From Papaver somniferum (Eukaryota; Streptophyta; Magnoliopsida; Ranunculales; Papaveraceae), in the NCBI RefSeq assembly GCF_003573695.1, contig NC_039359.1, positions 73,727,292-73,791,291 on the forward strand: 64,000 nt of DNA, read 5' to 3'. Under the pieces are notes generated by a model. That model ran no database searches, was not told the DNA's origin, and was given only the letters and a program-made list of their open reading frames with translations. How positions within the stretch are numbered: the stretch's first letter is position 1; every line of letters starts with the position of its first letter. The translations under genes were made by a program, and so were the position numbers. Below, one piece after another: positions 10,415 to 21,004 of this stretch.

Positions 10415-13400
10415 CTACCGCTTTTGCACTCTTAAAGACCTGTCCGCCATAGTTAGAAGCCCATCAGCTAAAGATGGCAACTCCATTTCTGGTTCATTTT
10501 TATGTTTAAAAGAGTCGTGAGAACCTAGATTCGTCAAGGGTAGACGCTTTAAGCTGTCTGAGCGAAGGCTATCTCCTTTATATGCTATCTGGAAGTCGAA
10601 GTCATAAATTTCTTGACAGTTAAAACTCACAAATTCCCCTACAGGGGCAAATACTAGCCAGTATACGGTTGAAAAAAAAGTACTGCTATATGGACCATGG
10701 TGATAAAGAATAGTATGATGATAGTTGACATGTACAGTCCTATATGAGGGTGTGTGTCTTGTCACATTTTGTCTATGCAATGATATTTGGTTCATGTGCT
10801 CCCATGTGAGTTCACACCAATTCAGATAAATGTGGCTAGCTGTGGACCACATATTTTCCAAAGAAAAGTAGGCCAGTGGCTAGAAAATAGAGAGCATGAT
10901 AAATATGGATCGTAGCTAACTATACAATTTTTGACATGGCACGTCTACAAATATTAGAGGATAACCACAGCAGAAGTCTCTTAAGAGGAGGATGGATATG
11001 AAGACGCAAATATTATTACCTCAATTTGACTGCTATCAGGGGAGAACCAGCGCAGTAGCACTCCGAGATGTATAACAGCTGGAATCAATTTAAAAAGCAG
11101 CGGAGTAGTCACCTGCAAAATTGCTTTAACAAGTTAATCACTGAGGGGAAAAAATGATAAAATGGTAATTCGTGCCTATAAGTCAAAACAACGAAAAAAA
11201 TACATTGCTTGGTCTCGAAATTTTTGATAGTGACCAAATGCAGATCACTTGATAAAGTTGAAAATGCATATAAGTGCATACATCTGATGGCGTAAGTCAT
11301 GGTCCATGAATTTAGCAATTTTGCACAAGATTTCAAACTATTCAAATAAGGGTAGTTTGATAAGCCCTATCTAGGGTCAGATTTGAAGGTCTTTTACAAA
11401 ACTGTTTTACATACCAGGCTAAGAGCTGTTGTGCCAAGAAGCAGCAGATACAGTTTACCCTGTCAAAATCAGTAAAATTGCAATTAACATCCAGTTAAAG
11501 AAGAAACGCGGAGACATAACACCATTTTCGAACTGACACTGATAATAATATGCAATAAATCCCTTTGATCGGAAGGATCTCAAGGTACATGCTGATTTTT
11601 TTCTTAAAAAATAAAACCTAGAAGCGAATATCAATGGCTAAGGTATGCTATTTTATTGGCACTGCAAGAAGGAATCCATATTAACATGCTGGACCCAATG
11701 AAAAAGAGACTAGTACTGGCTTGAACTGACCTCTACCACATGAAGATTAGACGCACGACTGAGAAGTATAAAAGCGAACTCCCCGATTTGGGCTAGTGAC
11801 AATCCAACCTACAAATATTAAGAACTGTATACGTCATTTCGTACAGAAAAACAAGAACTGAAAATGAAGCACAAATATATTACGTGCCTGAGAAGTTAGA
11901 TAAGATCTTACAAGAAGTGAGGTCTTGTTGTTGTATCCAAATCCTTTGACAACAGCAGTAATAACAATTGTTTTCACAACAATGACCAAAATAACAGCTG
12001 CTAATAAAATATCAACGTGGTTCCAAAGGAAGTGAAAATTGATAAGCATTCCAACACTGGCAAGAAAAAGAGCAGCAAAGAAGTTGCGAATTGGTTCAAT
12101 CTACAAAAAGGAAAACATGTGTCATCAGAACAAGTTTACACTATCATACCCCTATATTCTCCACCAAGAATAGCCAATATACATTTAGGCATTAGATATG
12201 TTAGATACTACTCTCAGACTCTTCTGTCCAATTATTGATCAACAGTAAAGCATTCTAATGAAAGAACAATAATCTGATTGGACCCATTAGTTTGTTGACT
12301 TTATCTGGAGTTGGACGAAAGAATTTTTCCAACCAAAATATATTTAACAGAAATGCATTCCAGAATATATCCAGCCATCTACGAAATTAGATGATAGATT
12401 GCTAAATAAGCACAACTGCACAAGACAATGCATTATTAAAGACATCTAGCACCTCAACAACTTCCAGAGAAATAAACATCAAAAGATATCTTACTTGCTC
12501 AAGCGTATGTTCTGAAAGATCAGTTGTTGATATCATCACCCCCGCAGCGAAGGAACCGAGTTCAAGGCTGAGCCCCAACTTATCACTGCACTGAGAGAAT
12601 GATAACATCCATGAATCAGAATATTAGGAGGTATTGAACAACAAAGATACCTTTTCTCCATGACAGATAAAATATGCTTTGGTATTTTTGAGTATAAAGT
12701 AAGAGTAGAATCTATTAGAGCATGGTTAGCGTGTGTATTACTCAGATAAATCATCATTTTACAATACAAGTATGCATGCATACTCAAAAACAATAGTATA
12801 AGTTGCACGTAACTGCCCAAGTTCAGAAGTCGCATACCCAAGCAACAACCAGGCAAAAGGCAACTGCTGCTAACTGATACAGTTCATTGGTCTGCAGAGA
12901 TAAAACACCATAGCATTTGTTACACATTAGTATGTTTGAATGGAAGGAGAACAATGTACGATTTATAATTTGATAATTCCACGCATTAAATTTAACGAAG
13001 TAGGGAATAGGACCCTAACCTGTGATGATAGGCTAATCATCAGCTTGAGAAACCAGGGAACACAAGTTCGACATAATATTGACAGAATGGCCAAGAATGT
13101 AATCAATGTTACCAACCTGGTCAACATAGTCAGTATGCTGTAAGAGTCACATTTCCCACAAACTAAAATAGTGCAAGAGCTAAACTTTAAAACTGAAATG
13201 ATGGCCATCCAAAGGTTGTGCACTTACGACTTAGCCATGGACATAACTCCTTGAAGAATCCCTGAAGTGCCACCCAAGATTGGAAGCAGAGCAAACAGCA
13301 GACCTACAGCACAATCCTGGTATATAAAGTGGCAACAACATCTCAGACAACGGAAAATTTGTACATATAATACAGAGAAAGTATTGTAGTGTACCCAGCA

Positions 13401-16400
13401 CTAGAGCACTAGACACCAACTCTAAAAATGGAATCCTAGAGAAACAATGTGAAAGAATCTTACAGTTGATGTAAGTCTCGAAATGAAAAACAAGCAAGGG
13501 AGATTTCACCTGGAGGATAAGAATTCCAACCGTGACTTGGCCATAGAGAGCATTGATACCATTTTTCTCCATCAAAAACTTCAAAACCTGCATGAACACG
13601 AGATACTTGGCATCTTTATATCCCACTAAACTGAATGTTGGAAGCAAAAACAGTTTCAAAGATACACTTTTTGGGACTTAGTGATTAGTAGCATTCAAGA
13701 TCCGAAATACACCTAAAAGATCCAAAGACATGAGTTAATTGATGCGGAGCTTTAGAATCTACTGTAGTTTGTCTTCTCCTAGCTATTGGAATAAATATAC
13801 CACAGCCTATTTGAATTATATCTATGTTTGACTTGATTAAAAAAATTAACTATTATGTTGGCCAATCATTTAAAATGCAAATAAGGATATGTTATTTCTT
13901 AAAGATAGAAGAGCTACCAAAACTGTTGAGGACATTGACAGGAACACGCCAATAAATATTCCCTCTGAGATATTACCACCGCATAACTGCAGAAAGCAGA
14001 ACTATACATCAGTATTTTTGCAAATAGAATAGAACACATATACAAACAGCATACCCTAATTATTCAACCATTCCGGACTGGAGTTTGGATATGCGGTACT
14101 TGCATCATTGAAGTAAAAAGTCTGGTTATGATGAAATAAAAAGTCTGGGTCACAGTAGCATGAAATGACGGACATTAAAAATGAAATAGAAAATGTGGCC
14201 ATGCCTAGATGACAAATTGCAATAAGTGCAGGGGGTCGAAAAGGAATGAAATAGCCTTTTATGTCATTCTAATCAAGATGCATAAAAATATTCTATGCAC
14301 CTCAGAGAATTCCTCTAAAGGAACATCCCGTTAAACATTCTGCAATGGATCATGGATGTACTAGACATACCGAGGCTGAAAGGCCACATAAGCTTGTAAA
14401 TAGAAAAATTTGTAGCAGGCCTCCAAGAACAGCTACAGATCTTACAACTCGAAGCTGCACATATGAAGGAAGACACTTTGTAAACATGAATCCAAGAGTT
14501 TCAAAATCTACAAAAAGCAAGGCACATGGAAATATACATACCTTTGCCGTCGAGAACTCCAGCCCTAACGCAAAAAGAAGAAAAATCACACCAAACTGAG
14601 CAACCGTTTCAACCTAAAAGGACAAAAGTAAGTTTCTTTATTTTTTTTATTTTTATTTTTGAAAAAAATAAGTACAAATGAACTCTTATAAGAAATTCAC
14701 AGAAAGACAAACAGGAAACACCTTTACTACAAACAAATACAGGTAATGATATCCGCATTGCCTTTAATCAATTACATGTAGGTAACTAGTTCTGGTCAGC
14801 ATATTTATTCACTCAACCACTTCTAACACGAAAGAGCTTAATCGCAGAGAATCCTTAGGTTATTTCTTGAGGGGTGGATTATATTAAGTGATTCAAGATA
14901 ATCTAGTCAGAAACTGAATGTTTTCTTGACAAATTTATAAACTCATTAGTGACAAAAGAAGCAGCGACAATGGAAGACACTGAGAAATAATTGGTCAACA
15001 GGCAGCAGCGAAGTTGTACAGCACGTCCTTATAGATCACTTGGTTAGGAAAATGAGGAGTTCAGAGTCAAAGAAAACAGTTATCCATTAGCAGGGGACAA
15101 TAGGTACAGCACAGGGATACTGCATCAATGGAATCAAGGTAGTAACTAACATAAGACCATATCTCAACCTGCTATATGGCAGAATTTTGGGGATAGGTAC
15201 TGAAAGTCTAAAGTATTTGATATAAGCACCAGACCCTAATGTTAAGGTGAATCTGAAGGTGCATTACATTAAAATCTGGGGGAAGCACTATTTCTTGATG
15301 AAATTGCTTTATGTACTAAAAATATGTACTCCCTCTGTCCCTATTATATAGGCGGAGTTTTGAAAATTTGTAGTCCCATTAGATAGGCGGATTTTCAATT
15401 CCAAAATGGGTTTTTCCATACATTACCCTTATTTATTATAGGTAGTTATCACCATAATTAAGTTAATGTTTCTAATGTTGGAAATTGTACAAAGGGCAAA
15501 CAGGAAAGAGGATGGATATGTATGAAATCAAAGTTTTTTCTTATTCTAATAGAAACCCACTTCTCCGCCTATATATTAGGGACGGAGGGAGTACTTGTTT
15601 ATACAGTACAAAAATAAAAGACAAGAAAAACAGAACATACTTGCACCATTTCGCTAATAAAGCTCAAGCCTCCAGGTCCAATAACAGAGCCTGCTAACAA
15701 GTATCCAGTAATGACCTGCAAGGATTTAGAAACGATCAAGAAAAAACCCCAAGAATTGGCCTGGAAGCTAAATATTAATGGTTGGATCTTAGCACTTATA
15801 AAGAGAAAAGGTGATCCACTGTGTATCAAAGAAGTAGGGAAGTAAAGTGTGTACAGACCGGTTGTCCAGCAAAAGCAAAAGCGATTCCCCCACAAGTTGC
15901 AGATACAAAGACGATTACTAGATCCGATATCAACCTGGAATTGCAGAAATTTGGAAGTAACAATTAGTGTATGCAGGTAAAATATATGTTTTATATATCA
16001 TATAACAACTTAATAAGGTTACCTTAAATCCAACTGTAGAATTGGGTACTTTGATTTGGTATTAGATATTATGAATACATTGCTCTGAAAGAACAAATAT
16101 TAATGCGTGAATACAACTTCATTTCTGTGTTGCATCTAAGCAGAAAAATAACTTAAAGTTGCACTGCTTCTATTAAATGTATAAATGCACTAAGTGTCCA
16201 ATCATGTGAGAGTCCCCAATTCCATTGAGAAAAAAAAAATACCTTAGAATCTATTAAAGTTGGGGTATCTTCCTCTCGGTTCTCATTGTTGAAAACATCA
16301 TGTAGTTGGAAAGACCTAAAACAAGACGAAAAACAGTGTGAGAACTTAAACTTGAGATAGCAAGACAGAAGCTTCTTCCACTCAAATCCATCTTCTCTTT

Positions 16401-18548
16401 GTGCTAACAAATAGGAAAAAATTTAATCATATGAAAGAAGCATATACTTTTCCTTAGTCTCATTTTTCTTGTGGTTAACTCTAGCTACAGTTTCCAAAAC
16501 TGCCTGATGAACAAAACAAAAATACAAGAAGATATTACCCAATGGAGGAATAAGAATAGAATACGCCAACACAAACTCAAATAGGAAAGAGAAAGACAGA
16601 TAAATGAAGATTCGAAAAATACAGGAATACCAGAGACATTCCTCTAAACAAATCCTATTCTTTAGGTGTAGCACATTTTGCACCTCGGTGAAAAGGTTCG
16701 TCGGAACCAAGCATTGGATAGTCCAGCTGTAAAACTAAAAGGCATGCATCCATATCTAAGGTTCTGAGTTCAGTCCCGCATATGTCATGGCAGTATCTAA
16801 TTAATGTGGTGAAAGATATTTTTCAACAAAAGCTTCTGCCCAAGGAAGAAGTCTCACAATATAATGGCATAGATATAGTTCCATATGTTGGAAGTCTAGG
16901 GTATCCTATTACTTCCCAGACAAACTAATAGGTTTTGAAGCTCGCAAGGATGAAAAAATACTAGTAGTGCAAACAATTAATCGACCTAGAGTACATTTTA
17001 TTTCGCTGTTCTTGTAAAACTAGTTGAGACGATGTAACGTTAGATAAATTACATTGATAATAAGTTCTCCAGCCTGAACAAAATCGCTAAAAGCTCTGTT
17101 CCTATATAAACTCGTTGGGTGACATGTATATCCACAAGATCTATACAATTGACGACAGCTTCAGTTAAAGAAACATGACTACATCTCTTGTGTAAAGAGG
17201 CTTGAACTAAGCTGGCTTTTTCATGTCAGACATTTTACCAGGTTTCTTTCATGTCCTAAGTTCACTGCATTGAGATGATTTTAACAGCTAAGCTTTTAAG
17301 AGGATGAGTCATTTATAATGATCAGTCCAGTAAATTATATCATGTGGTTAACGTCAAATATAAATGATACACCCAATGTGCATGCACACACCGGGTATAT
17401 TATAAACATTCACTAACCTTGTCTCCAGCAACAGTATTGTTGAAGCTACCAGCATCAGTTTCTGCGAGATCACCAAAAGACAAAATGTTATTGTGATTCC
17501 GTGTTCTCCAATTCAACCTTTTGAAAACTTCTACAATGTATATATCACATTGAATTATTTATAACTTCATCCAAATCATCTCTACTATTGATAGTGTGGA
17601 GTTGTGGTTGTTGTGCTTAACAGGGGTAAAATAGATTAAAGGTGGAGACGCCTTAGATGGCCATGACATGTAGACAACTAAAATGAGCCATTTAGGATCC
17701 ATTCAAGAGCCATCCTATATAGTAGAAACGTGGTACCTAACCAGCTAAGAAATGACTCATTTTAGCCATCTTATTGCCATGATCACCCTCACATTTTACC
17801 ATTTCTACTTTGATAAACAAAATATTAGTTTATAACCTTTTTGTTAAAACTATTTGCAGCAGACACATTGTAATTTCCAAATCACTCTAAACCATAATGT
17901 CTCTACTCCACTAGGTATCCAGCAATATTTCCCACAACGCATTCAAGATATAATACTTCTACATCCATGGGTATCAAATGTTTGATTTGTTTGTAATTTG
18001 CATTAAACATTCTACAATAAGGCGGCAGAAAGGGAGTACAACATTTTTGCATCTGTTGTTGTTCAAATCCCCGAATCGTAATAAAATCTTAATTCAGCTT
18101 CCTTTGACACTGAAGTGTTTACATACCCTAACTCCAAAATCGAGCATTACTACAGCTACCAACAACTACTTTAAAAAATAAAATTAGATCACAACCAAGA
18201 GTATCAAAGACTGACCTAATTTTCCCTCAAATTGATGTGCAACAACTAATTTCAACTCCAATTGAAAGCCCTAATTCAAAGATTCTTAAAACATTCAAAC
18301 AAAAAAAAAATGTTACCTCCTCCAGATTGCTCATTATCAGGGAATTCCTTTTCCAAAGCTCGATCAATCATACCAGCAAAACTATCTTGTCTTGTTTTCA
18401 AATCAGACAATGTCTTGTTATAAGCAGTAGCTGTAGTATTCCCATTGTTTGAATCAATCCGATCCAACTCAGTTAGTTCAGCAGCAACAACAAAAGAAGT
18501 AAAGCAAAGAACTATAGTGAAGAAAGAAAAAGAAGAAGAAGTCTTCAT
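10415..18548 (-). CDS. KEA: K(+) efflux antiporter, KEA4/5/6 type
   Basis: A complete gene of 20 exons encoding 618 residues. Exons are: 18548-18317, 17461-17418, 16503-16448, 16315-16243, 16084-16023, 15934-15859, 15715-15641, 14613-14542, 14454-14371, 13986-13918, 13587-13510, 13316-13228, 13137-13020, 12891-12838, 12590-12495, 12100-11912, 11808-11731, 11459-11415, 11112-11020 and 10588-10415. Each boundary has AG/GT and the frame closes throughout. Residues 1-24 look like a signal peptide. The CPA2 cation/H+ exchanger domain runs from about 155 to 545, with GYLLAGSVIGPGG near 185 and the ion-site motif QD at 307-308. There is no C-terminal KTN/RCK domain, which fits KEA4-6 and not KEA1-3. 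In Arabidopsis these proteins exchange K+ for H+ in Golgi, TGN and endosomal membranes and set lumenal pH. The start is the ATG at 18548; the open frame upstream begins only with GTG. The C-terminus runs about 30 residues past the point where I recall Arabidopsis members ending. Confidence 0.93.
15329..15591. mobile_element. Stowaway MITE in antiporter intron
   Basis: Terminal inverted repeats CTCCCTCTGTCCC (left) and GGGACGGAGGGAG (right) are flanked by TA on both sides (15327-15328 and 15592-15593), the hallmark of Tc1/mariner-derived Stowaway MITEs. It is 263 bp long and lies in the intron between exons 7 and 8, about 50 bp from the exon 7 donor. It has no coding capacity and the splice sites around it are intact. 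Confidence 0.93.
16707..16785 (+). repeat. tRNA-derived SINE-like fragment in intron
   Basis: An A-box-like stretch (tagtccagctgta) is followed about 45 nt later by a B-box-like stretch (ggttctgagttcagtccc), the layout of a tRNA-derived Pol III promoter. No poly(A) tail or target duplication could be defined. It sits in the antiporter intron between exons 2 and 3. Confidence 0.35.
17650..17795. repeat. Imperfect inverted repeat, possible MITE
   Basis: The stretch 'actaaaatgagccattt' near 17677 and the complement of 'aaatgactcattttagc' near 17750 form an imperfect inverted repeat that extends weakly outward, with 'gccatgac' and 'gccatgat' at the edges. It lies in the first intron of the antiporter gene. 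It may be an old MITE, but I could not define its ends. Confidence 0.35.
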
Positions 18549-19075
18549 TTCCACAGAAACTAGGGTTTCATTGACAGTGAAGAAAAGAGTATAGAGTGGA
18601 GAGTCTGGTCGGTGAGTGAATCTGCGAGTGTTTTGTTAGAAAATGGCAGATATTTTCTGTTTATTAGAGAGAAAGAGTAAAGTCAGTGTTTAACTTAACT
18701 TTGGTTAAGGGGTTAACCTAATTGTTGGTAATTTTAATTATAATAAAGACTATAATTACGGTTTAAGCAAAAAAAATATGAATCGGGCAAATCTGTAAGA
18801 AACGACACTTTAGCTAGTCACGAAGCTATAAAATTGGTCTCTTTTAATTTTTTTATTTTTTATTTTATGCAATGAAATACAGAAGGTCCACAGTTTTATT
18901 TTAATCAATAAGAACTAATGCTTTCTTTTTGCACTCTTTGATGCTAGTACGTTGACTTGTTTAGTATTGAGCGCGCAGCTGCGTCATGGTCTCAGCTTGT
19001 AAATTTTACTCTTGCTTGTAGTAATATTTTTAAAATAGTTTCTTTGATAGTATTTTTTGTTTTCCGTGAAGTGTC
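18549..19075. other. Upstream region of the antiporter gene
   Basis: This stretch lies between the antiporter start codon (reading left) and the 3' end of the LINE. The first 100 bp upstream are GA-rich on the gene strand and are probably 5' UTR. Farther out it is A/T-rich with poly(T) runs near 18850. I saw no further gene or clear TATA element that could be assigned with confidence. Confidence 0.5.
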
Positions 19076-19110
19076 TGTTCTTTTTTCTGTTGATGAAGTT
19101 TCCCAACACT

Positions 19111-19476
19111 TTACAATCTGTAGCAATAAAGAATAAAGACACTAGAAAGAATATTAATTTCTAGCCATATTATCGTTAATAATAGAGCTTTTGCTTCTGC
19201 GTGCATCGCTAAGGAGGCCCAATCTGAACCTGCAGAAATATGTATGAAAGCCTCTTGATCAACCGAGTACAGTATGAAGGCATATCTCATGGATAAGTTC
19301 TCTTTATTATAAGACGCATCTGTGAAATTTATCCAATCTGCCTTGAATTTGTTCCAAGAAGGGTTAGACGACTTCTTTTTCTGAACATCTTTATTATTGT
19401 TCTCTCTGATGAAAGATGAAGACCGAATGAAATTCTTGATCAAATATGTTGGATCAGGAGTGATTTTCTTAAACAC
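19111..19476 (-). pseudogene. LINE RNase H domain
   Basis: The translation contains WINFTDASY, an Asp-containing first strand typical of plant LINE RNase H, followed by AEAKALLL with the catalytic Glu. It ends at the element's 3' end, close to an A-rich run on the minus strand near 19080. It follows the zf-RVT region and is separated from it by frame disruptions. Confidence 0.8.
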
Positions 19477-19499
19477 TACTTCACATCTATATTTTCAAA

Positions 19500-19860
19500 T
19501 AAACCAAAGTATGGTAGCTATCTATTCACAAAGATGCGACAATTCTGGATACGTTATCCATATTTCTACCCATTTACTAATAGAGTCTGTGTTAATCTTT
19601 GTATTGATCGCGTCTATAGAGCATCCAAACCGAATCGTTCTAGCGAAAGGACATTTTCTAAACATATGGTCTTTTATTTCTGTTGATTGGTTATTGCACA
19701 TAGGTCACTCGAGAGAGATCTCCGGGTTGTGAGCTGTTAGTCTACTATTGGTCGGAAGCGCCTTTTGGACAAGTTTCCAGATATATAGCCTAATCCGAGG
19801 AATTGCATATAGCTTCCAAAGTTTTTTCCAAGGGAAATCAATATTATCCATATTGTCATC
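19500..19860 (-). pseudogene. LINE zf-RVT (zinc-binding) region
   Basis: Minus-strand translation gives PWKKLWKLYAIPRIRLYIWK and later CPFARTIRFGCS, with the spaced cysteines of the reverse-transcriptase zinc-binding domain. One in-frame stop precedes PMCNN. This domain normally sits between RT and RNase H, as it does here. Confidence 0.75.
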
Positions 19861-20673
19861 ATTTTGGTTGATGAATAGTTGTAGATGTTTTTAGATGTGA
19901 AAACCCAGGATTGTTGATGTTTCCATATGATATGTCTCCCTCTTCTTTATTTGGAGCAATAGCTAATATTTCTTTTATTTCTGGCGAGAAAAGTTTATCT
20001 AATTTTCCGATGTCCCAGGATGCTTCGTTATTTATTAGATCTTGAACTTTTTGCGGCAATGGATCTCCTCTATCGCTTGGTTTATTAATTTTTTTCCTAA
20101 TTAGGTATCCAATCGTCTTCCCATATCTTCGTTTTAGATCCGTTTTACACTTTCCAAAAAAAAATTCCTTTATAATATTGAGGCCTTTTTGAATGTTTTT
20201 CCATATCCAGGAAAGCTCATAGATTCTCGATGGTTCGAAGGGACTTGAGTTATGGAAATATTTCGTTTCCAGAAGTTTTACCTATAATTGCGCTTTTTTT
20301 GTCATAACTCTATTATCTAGCTTTGTTAGCAGCGCTATATTGAAATTGTGAGGGTTCTTTATTCCCAATCCCCCTTGCGATTTTGGTTTACACATCCTCT
20401 CACGCTTTTATATAACCACCTTTTCCTTTATCCTTATCCTTATTCCACCAAAAATATCTTTGTATCTTATCAAATTTATGTAAAGTATCTTTGGGGAGAA
20501 CTAGTATCTGCATTTGGTACGTTGGGTAAGATCGAAGGATTGACTGAGTTAAGACTGTCATGCCCGCTTGAGATAGCAACTTTGCTTTCCACCCTTGTAG
20601 AGTATTGTAATACCTGTGAAGAAGCGGTTTGAAATTCTCTTTGCTGTTTTTATAAAAAAAAAGAGTAGGGTTC

Positions 20674-21004
20674 CTAGGTATCTTGTTTAGTCATCAGCGA
20701 CACCTTTAGGATTTTTCCTATAATTTTTCCATGTTTGGGATGGATTTGGGGGCTAAAATACATACCTGATTTTTGCAAATTTATCATTTGCCCCGTAATT
20801 TCCCCGAGTTCAGATAAAATATCCAATAAGTTTTTTTGCTTCCCCAAGATCCGCTTTAGTGAACAGAAAATAGTCATCAGCGAAAAAGGTGGGAGATAGT
20901 AGAGACGTGTTTGATTTATTTTCATTCATGAGATTTTATTTTCTTTTGTGGATATTTCAAGGAGTCTTAAGAGGATATAAAAAAAGATATGAAGATAGAG
21001 GGCC
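20674..21004 (-). pseudogene. LINE reverse transcriptase, C-terminal part
   Basis: This part resumes immediately after the LTR element with LSSYLF (20999 leftwards), then SPTFFADDYFLFTKADLGEA with the catalytic YxDD-equivalent FADD near 20885, then INLQKSGMYFSP. At least two frame changes are needed, so the protein is broken. It continues the RT interrupted at 23796. Confidence 0.85.

Noticed and set aside
10415..10861. 148-residue open frame at the end of the KEA gene as a separate gene
   Set aside because: Only its last 57 codons are coding, as KEA exon 20; the upstream part is intron.
14345..14599. 84-residue plus-strand open frame
   Set aside because: Antisense shadow of KEA exons 8 and 9.
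18552..18554. Upstream KEA start two codons before the ATG
   Set aside because: The codon is GTG; the first ATG in frame is at 18548.
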